Source: Mycoplasmopsis opalescens ATCC 27921 (lineage in GTDB: Bacteria; Bacillota_I; Bacilli_A; Mycoplasmatales; Metamycoplasmataceae). Taken from it: a DNA stretch of 64,000 nucleotides. Shown here one piece after another: positions 1-11,300 of this stretch. The stretch lies in NCBI RefSeq assembly GCF_000712185.1, contig NZ_KL544019.1:12956-76955 (forward strand), in the 5' to 3' direction. The translations under genes were made by a program, and so were the position numbers. The stretch's first letter is position 1, and each line of letters starts with the position of its first letter. Under the pieces are notes generated by a model. It made no database searches and had not been told where the DNA came from. It saw only the letters and a list, made by a program, of their open reading frames with translations.

Positions 1-561
1 ACATTTGGAAGGTTGATTGATGTTAAAGATTCTGCTCCTTTAAATGCTTCGCCACCTATTTTTCCAACATTTGGAAGGCTGACAAATTTTAAATGATAAT
101 TATTTTCAAATGCGTTTGATGGTATTTGATTTACTCCTAATGTTAAAGATTCCAATTTATTAAGCATTTTAAAAAAACTATAATCTTTTATAGTACGAAC
201 ATTAGGTAAATTAATAGTATGTAAAAAAGGTGCTTCCGAAAAAGCTTTCGGATCTATTTCTTCTATTTTAGTGCTTGATAATTCTCTAATATTACTATTT
301 ACTTTTATTAATTTATTACCATTTAATATGTTTCCGTCTTCATCTTTATCTTCACTATTTTCTTTATCTTTGTTAGATGGTTGACTATTATTTTTATCAT
401 CTGTTAATTTTTCGTTTAGATCATCTTTACCTGTCGGCTCATTAACACTATCTCCATTTTTACTTTTATTTTCTTGAATAACACTGCACGCTGTTGATGT
501 TGGCATTACAGATGTTAATGAAATTCCACATAATAGTTTAAAAAGTTTCTTTTTTGACATA
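1..561 (-). CDS. Leucine-rich-repeat (BspA-like) surface lipoprotein, 3' end outside window
   Basis: Only the N-terminal 187 codons are present; the gene runs off the left edge. It opens with a lysine-rich signal peptide and a lipobox ending at Cys25 (motif PTSTAC), so it is probably a lipid-anchored surface protein. Residues 28-80 are a polar Asp/Asn/Lys/Ser-rich linker. After that come repeats of the type INLPNVRTI, SLPNVGKI, SINLPNV with intervening AFxGAxxL, typical of BspA-type (LRR_5) repeats used in surface adhesion. The start is supported by AAGGAA upstream. No catalytic motif is seen. The lipoprotein and repeat class are clear; the ligand is unknown. Confidence 0.85.
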
Positions 562-656
562 TATTCCTTTCTTAATATTTTCATTAGTAAAAATATGAAA
601 TAATTACTTTCCGAGTTGCAAAAATACAAAAATTATTAATTTAAGATATGCATATT

Positions 657-736
657 TTGCTTGAAATGATATGTACCCTCTTTACTGGACAAATAAAAAC
701 TGGTAAAGAGTGTGCATGTCATTAAAGCAATTTTTT
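657..736 (+). repeat. 74-bp hairpin element, copy A, followed by T6
   Basis: A near-perfect inverted repeat spans 657-730, with a central stem CTCTTTACTGG / CTGGTAAAGAG, an outer stem reaching TTGCTT / AAGCAA, and TTTTTT at 731-736. Its inner 50 bases closely match a second copy at 7966-8039, while the outer arms differ. It lies between hpt and the lipoprotein gene. It may act as a terminator or be a small mobile palindrome. Confidence 0.7.
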
Positions 737-772
737 CTAAAAACACTATTAAACGTATATTTAAGCAAATTA

Positions 773-1324
773 TTATTCGAGATAAGTTTGATCAAAAACA
801 CCTATATAGGGGATATTACGCATTTTTTCTTTGTAATCTAAACCAAACCCAACAATAAACTCGTCTGGACAATGAAAACCATACATATAAGGCTTAAGGT
901 TGGCTTTGCGATGATAAGGCTTATCTAATAAAGTTAATATTTTTAATGATTTAGGATTTCTTGTTTTAAGAATGCCTGTAATTTTTTCTAAGGTTATGCC
1001 AGAATCTATAATATCCTCAACTATCAACACATCTTTATTATGTATAGGGTGAGCTAAATCCATTATTATTTTTACATTTCCGCTTGAACCATGTTCACCT
1101 TCATATGATGACGCAATCATAAAATCTAATGAATGGTCAACAGTAACGTCTTTTATTAATTGTGCGAGAAATGGGATTGCACCTTTCATTAACCCTACAA
1201 TAACAAGGTTTTCGCTATCGGAATATTCATTATTAACCCATTGTGCAAGTTCAGAAATTCTTTTTTCAAGTTCCTCGCGAGTAAACAAAACTTTTTTAAT
1301 TCTTTTATCAATTGGTAAATTCAT
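773..1324 (-). CDS. hpt: Hypoxanthine-guanine phosphoribosyltransferase
   Basis: 183 residues, full length for the family. It transfers phosphoribose from PRPP to hypoxanthine or guanine, the core purine salvage step in an organism without de novo purine synthesis. The PRPP-binding loop VLIVEDIIDSG is at about residues 99-109. The family's N-terminal VGLMKGAIPF (PPi-loop region) and C-terminal FIVGFGLDYKE are also present. The ATG has AGGAGA upstream. It stands alone, with greA upstream on the same strand. Cytosolic. Identification is firm. Confidence 0.95.
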   Translation of the reverse strand: MNLPIDKRIKKVLFTREELEKRISELAQWVNNEYSDSENLVIVGLMKGAIPFLAQLIKDVTVDHSLDFMIASSYEGEHGSSGNVKIIMDLAHPIHNKDVLIVEDIIDSGITLEKITGILKTRNPKSLKILTLLDKPYHRKANLKPYMYGFHCPDEFIVGFGLDYKEKMRNIPYIGVFDQTYLE

Positions 1325-1373
1325 AATATTCTCCTAATTTGTCTGTACTACCGCATTTTAAAGAAATATTTTT

Positions 1374-1404
1374 ACAAAAAAAGCACTAGAAAAATAACTA
1401 GTAC
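1374..1404 (-). terminator. Intrinsic terminator overlapping the greA stop codon
   Basis: On the minus strand GTACTAG pairs with CTAGTGC across an A/T loop and is followed by seven T. The greA TAG stop codon lies inside the 5' arm of the stem. Confidence 0.75.
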
Positions 1405-1886
1405 TCAACACTTATTATGCGAATTGAATATTTAGAAGCGCTGTCCACTTCAACAACATCGCCGACTTTTGCGCCTTCCATTGCTTTGGCAATTGGCGAT
1501 TCGTTTGAAACCTTTCCTAAAAGAGGGTTTGAATCATGAACCCCCATAATTTGGATAGTTTTTTCTTGATTGGTAGCTAGATTTATGTATTTAACTGTCG
1601 CGCCAATTCCTGCTTGAGCTTGTGAAAATGATTCACCAGATTCAGAAATAATTATTGCTTTTTCTAAAATAGATTCGAGCTCTAAAATTCTACCTTCAAC
1701 GATTCCTTGACGGTCACGAGCTGCATCATATTCAGCATTTTCTGATAAGTCACCTTGTGCTCTAGCTTCTTTCAAAGCTGCTTGAACAAGTGGTCTTTCG
1801 ACCTTAATTAAATGATTATATTCAGCTTGATATTTATCTCAGGTTTCACGAGCGATTAGAATTTTTTCTTCATTTGAGTTGGACAT
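1398..1886 (-). CDS. greA: Transcription elongation factor GreA
   Basis: 162 residues, normal GreA length. It reactivates backtracked RNA polymerase by stimulating transcript cleavage. The N-terminal coiled-coil carries the signature QGDLSENAEYDAARD, which includes the acidic tip residues. The C-terminal half is the FKBP-like domain (SPIAKAMEGAKVGDVVEV). One in-frame TGA near residue 17 reads as Trp, so the gene begins upstream of it at the ATG with RBS AAGGAGC. Cytosolic, single gene, with a terminator covering its stop codon. Confidence 0.95.
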
Positions 1887-1957
1887 GGTGCTCCTTTATT
1901 GTATTTATCTTAATATTAAATATTATCATTTTTTAATAATAATTATATTATTTTGTT

Positions 1958-2620
1958 TTATTCTTTAACTATATAGAGAAAATGTTGCTTAATTGCTGAA
2001 ATTTCATATCTTATTTCAGCTAATTTTAAACCTTTAGCAAAAGATCTTGCTTCCTTAATTTGTTCAGGTCTAAGGCTTATTATCAACATTGAATTTTTAT
2101 TTAATCTATCAAAATTTTTTTGATAGACATTTTCAATAGAATCATTAGTGTTTAATGCAATTATTAAATCATAGGTATTAGTTTCTTCGTCAAAATTTAA
2201 CGGACTTTTAAAATCTTCTCTAAACTTTAAGACTGCCGCATTCCAACTTAATATGTCAAGTGATTTTGGGGTTGTAAATATTTTAGAATCGCTGTATTGT
2301 ATTAATGTTGCAACCTCAAAATTTACTTTTTCTCCTATAACCAAGACGTTTTGACTATTATTTAGATAAGTTGTGTTGATTAAATTTTCAATATCTAAAT
2401 CATCAATTTTACTATTAAAAAATTCTTTTAAGTAATATGGCAAAACTCCATAATTATCACCTCTTTTTTCCATAGCTATGGCTTTGGCTTTAATGATATC
2501 TTTATGCCTGTAGTCGTTTTGAATTTTTTTTGCCTTGATCGTAGTAATAATAAAGGTTATTATTCCGATAGAAGCAACAATTGGAATACTTACAATTAGT
2601 AATATTACTCATCAAGCCAT
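1958..2620 (-). CDS. Membrane-anchored methyltransferase-like protein
   Basis: 220 residues with two TGA-Trp codons directly after the start. Residues 5-27 form one hydrophobic helix, followed by a basic stretch, so the rest should face the cytosol. The main body resembles a Rossmann-type SAM methyltransferase: a glycine-containing first strand (NVLVIGEKVNFEVATLI) and a YDLIIALNT strand. The first-strand glycine motif is incomplete, so catalysis is unproven. It resembles the mycoplasma family annotated as BC85_0335-type putative methyltransferase (recalled, not searched). Its ATG overlaps the ruvX stop as TAATG, implying translational coupling. Confidence 0.6.
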
Positions 2621-3051
2621 TATAGTTTTACTCCTCCATAATTTAAAAAATCTTGGAGAATGATTACTGAAGAAACTGTATCTTTTACTTTTTTTCGCTT
2701 AGCTATAGACATTTTAGTTTGTTTCAGTGTACTTTCTGCTTGTTTTGTAGAACCGTACTCATTAACTAGATAAACATTTAAATTAGTGTTTTTTAATGAA
2801 ATTTTCTTAGCAAATTCATAAAATAATTGAGTACGTTCGCTATATGATCCGTCGCTTCTTAAGGGTAAGCCGATAACGATTGAATCAACATCTTTATATT
2901 CACTGATAATTTTAATTAATTCATCTTCAACCATTGAAAAATCATTTAAATCAAAACGAATTGTATACAAGGCGTTTGCGCTTATTCCTAGCGAATCACT
3001 AATAGCAAAACCACAGGTTTTAGTTCCTAAGTCAAGTCCTATTGTACGCAT
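2620..3051 (-). CDS. ruvX: RuvX/YqgF-family RNase H-fold nuclease
   Basis: 143 residues. It opens with [19 protein letters not shown], the RNase H-fold first strand with its catalytic Asp, and has IVIGLPLRSDGS in the middle and a C-terminal KKVKDTVSSVIILQDFL in which the Asp is the last conserved acidic residue. Family roles proposed are Holliday junction resolution and pre-16S rRNA 5' processing. It overlaps the alaS 3' end by 13 bases, and alaS-ruvX is a common arrangement in Firmicutes and Mollicutes. Confidence 0.9.
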   Translation of the reverse strand: MRTIGLDLGTKTCGFAISDSLGISANALYTIRFDLNDFSMVEDELIKIISEYKDVDSIVIGLPLRSDGSYSERTQLFYEFAKKISLKNTNLNVYLVNEYGSTKQAESTLKQTKMSIAKRKKVKDTVSSVIILQDFLNYGGVKL

Positions 3052-5666
3052 TTTAACTCATCTATGAGAATGATTTTAATTTTTTCAGGGTTATTATCAA
3101 CCTTACCCATAGCCAATATTTGGTTTCCGCCGCCACGGCCATTCAATTCTGAGGCAAGCTTTTTAAATAATTTATTTGAATCTATCTTTTTAGATGCAAT
3201 AGTCAAAAGAATTTTTTCATTATCTTTTGAACCTAAAACAATGATAGCATCCTGATATTTCTCTCTTAAAGTTGAAGCAATAACTTTAATTTGTGAAGAA
3301 TCAATATCATAGTTTTGATATACTTCGTGATTTTCTATTTTTTCCAAAATAACTTTACTATAGTCAAATTCAACGTTTGTCTTACATTTTGATATGTTTT
3401 TAAAATCTTCTCTTGCTTTTTCAATAAAGACGTGGATTTGTTTTAGTTTTTTTTCTAAGTCTTCTGAAAAATTCATAGGCAAATCGTATTCTGGATCTAA
3501 GGTTTTAATCTTACGAATTATATTTTCAAGTTCTTCCTTGTAAAAATCAATTTGATTAAGCATAAATTCTTTAACTAATTTTTTAGAAGTTATAACTCTT
3601 AAACGATATATTCCAGCTTGTTTTTTTTCAACAGCAGCAATTTTAAAATCTTCTAAAATACCTGAATTAGGTAGGTGCGTTCCTCCACATAAATCAGCTG
3701 TGACATCGCCTCAAATAACCATTCTAACAGCTTTTGGATCCATATATTCAGTTTCTTCAATCGTCATATAAGCACCATATTTTTTAGCCTCTTCGATTGT
3801 ACAAATTACATATTTCCTTTCAATATTGCGTTTAATTATTTCGCGCATATTTGTTTCTAGTTTGGTAATTTGCTCATCACTTGGTTTAGAATCTGAAGGA
3901 AAGTCAAACGTAAAACGTTCCTCCGTGATGTCTGAGCCTAATTGTTCAATATGATTACCTAAAACTTTTCTCATTTGAGAAAAAAGTAAATGAGTAGCAG
4001 AGTGATTGCGTGCGCAAGCTAAACGTTTTTCTTCATCGACAAAGCATTCAACAGGAGTTTTTTTATCCAAAATGCCTTCAACATAGTGAATATGGTTACC
4101 GTGTTTATCTTTAAAAACATCTAAAATTTTAATTTTATTTCCATTTTGAAGCATGTATCCTTCATCATGTTTTTGTCCGCCGCTTGTCGCATAAAAAGGA
4201 GTTTTATCTAAAACAACATAACCTACTTTATCTATTTTTTCGAGCTCATTTTCATTATCATAAAGATGGATAACATTTGACTTAAAACTTGTGAAGTCAT
4301 AACCAACAAATGTGCTATTTTTGCCTTTAATTAAAGCCAATGAATTTATAGCTTTAGCCATACCAGTGTGTTTGCTCCCTCTTGAAGCTTCCATATGTTT
4401 GTTTTTTGAATTTTCATATGATTCCATATCAACTGTAATATTTTTCTTTACTAATATTTCTATAGTTAGCTCGATTGGAAATCCGTAAGTTTCAAATAAT
4501 TTAAATGCGATTTCTCCGTCAAAAATCTTTTTATTATCATCAATATGTTTTTCAAGTAATAATCTACCGTTTTCAATAGTTTTGTGGAATAAAATTTCTT
4601 CTTCTTTAATATTATTGCTTACTTGTTCAACATCATATTCAAAAGGTAAGGAATCATGAACAGCTTGAACTAATTTGTAAAGGAATAAACCTTCTATTTT
4701 TAACTGCATACCTTTGTAAACAGAACGCCGAATTAAACGTCTAATTATGTAGCCACGGCCAACATTGCTAATTTGAGCACCATCAGCAATTGCATTTGCA
4801 ACAGTGCGAATATGGTCGGCAATAATTTTAAAATTAGTGTTAATTTCTCTTTGCTCTTCTTCCTTGGTAAAATAGTTATTTTTATCATAACGATATGGGG
4901 TGAATTTTTCTATTTCCCCTATAATACCGGCAAATAAGTCACTGTCATAGTTGGTAGGTGCGTCTTGCATAACAGCTACTATTCGTTCAAATCCAGCACC
5001 AGTATCGATATTTTTTTGTTTTAATTCAGTGTAATTACCTTCGCCATCATTATTAAACTGTGAGAAAACTATATTTCAAATTTCAATATAGCGGTCATTT
5101 TCAATATCTTCTTTCAATAATTCAATGCCACGTGTATCATATTTTTCACCTCTGTCATAGAATATCTCACTGCATGGACCGCAAGGACCAGATCCCACAT
5201 CCCAAAAGTTAGTGTCTCTACCCCCGGGAATCATATGTGAAGGATCAACGCCACAATCTAACCAAGTTTTTAAAGCAACTTCATCTTCATTATAGTAGGT
5301 AAAATATAATTTATTTTTGTCGAGCTTTAAAACTTCTAATAAAAATTCATAGGCAAATTGAATCGCTTCAACTTTAAAATAGTCGCCAATTGAAAAGTTT
5401 CCTAACATTTCGAAAAATGTATGGTGTCTAGCAGTAACTCCGACATTTTCGATATCATTAGTTCTAATTGCTTTTTGTGAGTTAGTCAATCTATTATGCG
5501 GTGGAATTTTTTTGCCTGTAAAATAGTCTTTTAAAGTTGCTACACCTGAATTAATTCATAATAATGAAGGGTCATTTTGTGGAATTAAATTCTTTGACGG
5601 AACAATTAAGTGGCCTTTTGATTGGAAAAAATCAAGTCATTTTTGTCTTATTTCTTTAGAATTCAT
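3039..5666 (-). CDS. alaS: Alanyl-tRNA synthetase
   Basis: 875 residues, full length, readable only with TGA as Trp. It charges tRNA-Ala. The class II core covers about residues 1-240 ([18 protein letters not shown] motif and the [12 protein letters not shown] region). An anticodon-independent recognition region follows. The editing domain has [16 protein letters not shown] and, near 3690, the second metal-binding segment. The C-terminal DHHA1 domain ends in a [12 protein letters not shown] motif. It starts at an ATG with AGGAG upstream, downstream of mnmA across a 45-bp gap holding a palindromic repeat. Confidence 0.97.
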
Positions 5667-5681
5667 ATTATCTCCTTGTTT

Positions 5682-5710
5682 CTAAAAATACTGTATTACT
5701 GCATTTTTTA
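5682..5710. repeat. CTGTA-N-TACAG palindromic repeat
   Basis: CTAAAAATACTGTATTACTG followed by CATTTTTTA. This is a member of the dispersed small hairpin family, in the gap between mnmA and alaS. Confidence 0.6.
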
Positions 5711-5711
5711 A

Positions 5712-6873
<1,162 letters not shown>

Positions 6874-6878
<5 letters not shown>

Positions 6879-6897
6879 AAAAATGCGTTACGCATTT
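6874..6897 (-). terminator. Terminator of the efp transcription unit
   Basis: On the minus strand AAATGCG / CGCATTT forms a tight stem followed by TTTTCTTTTT, directly after the stop of the 101-residue gene. Confidence 0.75.
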
Positions 6898-6899
6898 AA

Positions 6900-7205
6900 C
6901 TAGTAAAAGCCGCAAAAACATAATTTAATGTTTTGTGGTTTAATGTCTAGAAGTGAACTAAAACGGTTATTAAGTTCTTCAAAAACCGTGTTAAAAATAT
7001 CTTTAATATTTGCTTTATTTTTTATTTTTAAATCAATTGTTAGTTCGATATTTGAAGCACTTTCATTGATAATAACTTTAGGCTGACGATCTAATTTCAC
7101 ATTTTTAATATCAACAATGGTTTGAGAAACAAGATCAATAATGGTATTTTCACAAACTGAAAATGATTGATTTAAGCCGCAGTTAACGGTTACAACGTTA
7201 AGCAT
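6900..7205 (-). CDS. Small conserved mycoplasma protein downstream of efp
   Basis: 101 residues, cytosolic, with no membrane segment. It reads as alternating beta strands and helices (MLNVVTVNCGL, then SNIELTIDLKIK, then IFNTVFEELNNRFSSLL). This architecture loosely resembles Asp23/Gls24-type small proteins, and it seems to match the mycoplasma family labelled MMB_0454 (recalled, unverified). Its ATG overlaps the efp stop codon as TAATG, so it is translationally coupled to EF-P. No catalytic motif is seen and its function is unknown. Confidence 0.65.
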   Translation of the reverse strand: MLNVVTVNCGLNQSFSVCENTIIDLVSQTIVDIKNVKLDRQPKVIINESASNIELTIDLKIKNKANIKDIFNTVFEELNNRFSSLLDIKPQNIKLCFCGFY

Positions 7206-7768
7206 TATTTGTTCCCTTTTCCTTTGTATTCGCCAGTTTCTGTTGAAACGATAATAACATCATTTTCTTTAATAAACATTGGCGCATCAAGCTCAAAACC
7301 TGTTTCAACTTTGATACGTTTTTGTGGATTGGTTGTTGTGTTTCCTTTAACGGCATCGGGAGCTTCAGTAACAACTAATTCAACATTGGCATCTAATTCA
7401 ACGTCCAAAATTTCTTCTTGATATTTTCTAATTTTTACAATTGAACCTTCTTTTAAGAAATTAAGCTCTCATTCAACATTTTTCACTGGAATTTCAACTT
7501 GTTCATATGTTTCGTTATCCATTAAAATAATGTTTTCGCCATCTGAATATAAAAAGTTCATTGGTCTTTTATCGATGTGAGCTTTTTTAACCATAACTCC
7601 ACCAGTATAGCTTTTAATTGTGATGCTTCCAGAACGCAAGTTTTTTACCTTAGCTTTAACATTGGCTTGGCCTCTTCCTTGTTTTGAATGTTGAGCTTCA
7701 ATAACTACAAAAATTTCGCCTTCGTCTTCAAATGTAATACCTGGTTTAAATGTGTTTACATTAATCAT
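7205..7768 (-). CDS. efp: Elongation factor P
   Basis: 187 residues, full length, with one TGA-Trp. EF-P relieves ribosomes stalled at polyproline. The N-terminal KOW-like domain carries a QHSKQGRGQANVKAK loop with a Lys at the usual modification position. The OB domains end with FIKENDVIIVSTETGEYKGK, typical of the family. The ATG has AAGGAG upstream. The 5' leader holds a small perfect hairpin (AATACTTATAATAAGTATT) close to the RBS that could modulate translation. Confidence 0.95.
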
Positions 7769-8055
7769 TAGTTCTCCTTTAATATTATTAATACTTATAA
7801 TAAGTATTTTATATTAAAAATTTAAATATTTATGCATAATATTGATTAAAAACAAATTTCTTATATTAATTTTTTCTTTCACTAAAACAAAATCTATTGC
7901 CGAATTCATTTAAAAAATTTTTAGCTAAAACCTGTGTAGTAGTGCAATTTTGGCAACAAAAAAAACAGTCAAACTTGATTGTACTCTCTTTACTGGATAA
8001 AGAAATCCAGCAAGGAGGGTGCATATCAAACTTTGACTGCTTAATTATTTTTAAT
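7769..8055. other. Intergenic region with hairpin repeats, no gene supported
   Basis: Short open frames here on both strands lack RBS and similarity. The region holds the efp leader hairpin (7788-7807), a degenerate CTGTA-type palindrome (7924-7952) and the 74-bp hairpin copy B. Confidence 0.6.
7958..8039 (-). repeat. 74-bp hairpin element, copy B, with T8 on the minus strand
   Basis: An inverted repeat spans 7966-8039: outer arms CAGTCAAA / TTTGACTG, inner stem CTCTTTACTGGAT / ATCCAGCAAGGAG. The eight A at 7958-7965 give a T8 tail on the minus strand, so it probably terminates the yneF transcript. The core matches copy A at 657-730; the arms do not match in sequence but are complementary in both. 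Confidence 0.7.
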
Positions 8056-8295
8056 TTATTTTTCGTTATTTTTAGCATTGGTCATTGAACGCATCACATT
8101 ACGAATTTGTGTTTCTGAAGCTTTACGACCCATCTGTTCAAACATGACACGAATCATTTTTTCGCTAATAGGAGGGTTTTCACGAAGTTGTTTTTCCATT
8201 AGTTTTCTAGCAATGTAAAATCCTAAGAAACCAGCAACTAAGGCAACAACCACAGCGACAGCAATAATTACACCAATTCATCCACCTGTTGACAT
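8056..8295 (-). CDS. YneF-family (UPF0154) small membrane protein
   Basis: 79 residues, with a TGA-Trp at residue 6. Residues 5-27 are one strong transmembrane helix (GVIIAVAVVVALVAGFLGFY), followed by a charged cytosolic tail with PPISEKMIRVMFEQMGRKASE, the hallmark of the UPF0154/YneF family. The start has AGGAGA upstream. The molecular role is unknown. It is downstream of the giant SGNH protein on the same strand, 56 bases away. Confidence 0.85.
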
Positions 8296-8351
8296 AATTT
8301 CTCCTTAAATATAAAATATTTAATCAATTTTACCATAATTAGTTCTTTTTT

Positions 8352-11300
8352 TTAATTTTTACTTGGTAAATAACCCTTTTTAAGTGCTTCATCGAGAACC
8401 TGTCCCAACTTTTTGCCTTTATTATATAGGTAATCATCCTTATCCGCGTAGTAAATATAAACTAACACGTGATCTGATCCATAACCTTGATTATAATGAT
8501 TGGAAAGCCAATAAGTTTCTCTACTGTTTTTATTATTATAAATTTCCATTCCAGCCATGTAATATGGAATAACTTTTTTATTTGTATCTAGACCAATTAA
8601 GCTTAAATTGCCTTCGTATTTTTTAGTTAATTTATCAAATAAATCCTTGTTTTGACTAGCGACATTTTCAAAGGCTTTTTCAAAAGCATAAGCCACCATT
8701 CCTTCGACTGTTGAATTGGTAAGTGATGATCAGAATGGGAGGTAAGGCGTGTTATTATTAATAACCATCAATAAAAATGTATAAACTCTTCACAAGCTTT
8801 GGTATGTTGTAGATTTAGATTTCAATTCACCAAAACTACTGTAGAGAGGTTCTTTTAGTAAATCTTCATAGAATGCTTTAGCTAAAGGTTCAACAATTGG
8901 TCTAAAGGCATCACCAAAGGTTTTAATGCCTTGGAATATTTTAGTTCATGACTCTCCTAAATCAATACCTGCATTAGTTGCATCTTTAGAATAAATTAGC
9001 TTATAAACTCCTTTATTTCTGTCTAAATGTGACCGCTTAAATAAGATATTTATCATATTTGAAAAACTTTTAAGATTCATTTTATCAAAAATCTTATTCA
9101 ATCTACCATCAGTTAATTTTGAGATAGAAAATTTATTGCCGTTCATCACGAATGATTTGACCGAATTAATAAATGCTTCTATAGCTGACGGCACTAGTTT
9201 TTCAATTGTATGTATTTTAATTTTTTTCAACTCATTAAATGCTGCATTAACCGCATCTTTAATTATATCTGTATTGAATAAGGCATTGATTAGCGATTCG
9301 AAAAATTCCTCTATTTCATTAATATCTTGATCTTGAATTTCAAATCCAGAATTTTTTAATTGTTGAGCAATAATGTTTCCAATTGCTTTGGTTACTTCTT
9401 TTTGTTTAGAAATATCGGTTAATCAGCCTTTTAATTTCTCTTTAATTTCTTCAAAATTACCCTTATTAAAGAAACTATTAAGAGCATCTTCCCATGTATC
9501 AAGTTTTTGATATTCCTGACGATTTTTGAATATTTCATCAAAAGTAAGAAGAATTAAATCTTTAAGATTCTGTGACTTTAAAGCAACTTTTATGATGTTA
9601 TTTTTCTCATCATCCGTTAATGTTGAATTTCCGAAAAGCTTATAAATTCCAAAATCTTTTGCAAATTTAAGTGATAATTCATCTTCTGAAGTAGCTTTGG
9701 TTATGATTTGATCAATAACTTTTTTTATTGTTTCATGATTTTCAGTTAGTGTTTTTGAATCTAGAATAACCTTGACAATATTGTAATTTTGTAAATCAAA
9801 TAATTGGATAATAACTTTAGTTGCACTATCAAAAACTTCTTTCATTGTTTTGAAATCGCCAATTATTTCCGGGGTTTTTTCTACTAACTTTTTAATTATT
9901 TCAAGCTTCTTAAGTAAATCAGGCAACTCAGCTACAGCTGAATCTACCATTTTACTGATCTCCTCATCAGTAAGACTTACACCATAAATCTTAATATTGT
10001 CAGCAATTAAACCTATAACAAGCTTTTTAATTTTTTCATTGCTAAAGATTTCACCGAAAGCTTTTTCTAATGAATCGACTATTTTTTCTTTATTGGTATT
10101 AAGCTCAACCATTTTCTTAGCTAATTGAGATAATGAATCTACATTTTTAAGTTGATCAGCATTATTGAAAAAGACATCGATTGAATCAACAATGAATGAT
10201 TGTATATGAGTTCCTGATAAGATATTTTGCAACTCATCATTTAATTCTTCTTCGCTAAGGTATTTTTTAAATATTTCTTTGTTTTTTTCATCTAATGATG
10301 AATAAATTTTTGAACCTAAATTAATTTTCTTAGCTACTTGAACAAAACCTTTAATTACTAGATTTTTAATTGTATCTTTCTCCTGAGCTAGTTCAGGGAT
10401 ATTTAATATTCATTTTATTAAACGAATAAATTCCTCTTCATTACTCAAATCAGTAACAATAGCCCTTATGCCTTTAGATATAACACTTGTAATATTAATT
10501 TCATCATTATTTTGTAATTCGTTCGCGAACGATTTGATTAATGACAAAATTGTTCCTTGTGGTAATTTATCAAAGTTCTTAGTTAAACTTAATATTATTT
10601 TTTTAATAGACTGTTTATCTTTTTCATCAGTAAATAGCTGTGATTTGTCTAATTCTGTATAGATTACCTTACCTATCATTTCTGTTACTTCATCAACTTT
10701 AAGTAAGTCAGAAATTAATTCGCTAACCTGATCAAATAATTCATTATTATTTGATTTTAATCATTTTTTAACAAAAGTATTTACATCAGTTAAGTCAGAA
10801 AATTTTATTTCTTTATTTAGCAAAATGAATTCAACTATGTTTTTAGCTATAGCTTTAAATTTATCATTTTCAGATATTTTTTGAATAATTTTTTGAATTT
10901 GTTGGCTTGAAATTTCATATTGCTTTAAAGAGTCTTTATCTAAAACAAATTTCTCCAAAATATCAATAACATAGGCTTTTTGGCTTAATTCTGAAATTAA
11001 ATTATTTGCGCTTTCAATCAATTGGCTAGAAGAATCTTTATCAAACAGATTTCTTAACTGTTCGAGTATGTCGTCATTTTCATTTATAGAATAATCCGTT
11101 GATAATAACTGAACTAATAATGTCTTAGCAATTTGCCTAAAGTTATCAGAATTAAGAGCCGCATCAATAAATTCTTTAAAGTCTTCTCTTATTTTCTTAT
11201 TATCTTCATTTTCATGTTGTGGATGAGCTTTATCAACTAAAAGATTAATTATGCTGTTTTTAATATCATTATCACCTAATGATGCATGCAATATTTCAAC

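Noticed and set aside
3064-3255. Plus-strand open frame inside alaS
   Set aside because: A shadow of the alaS coding strand, with no RBS and no protein-like conservation.
7866-8088. Short frames on both strands around 7.9-8.1 kb
   Set aside because: They lie over the 74-bp hairpin and repeat region, have no RBS and no similarity.
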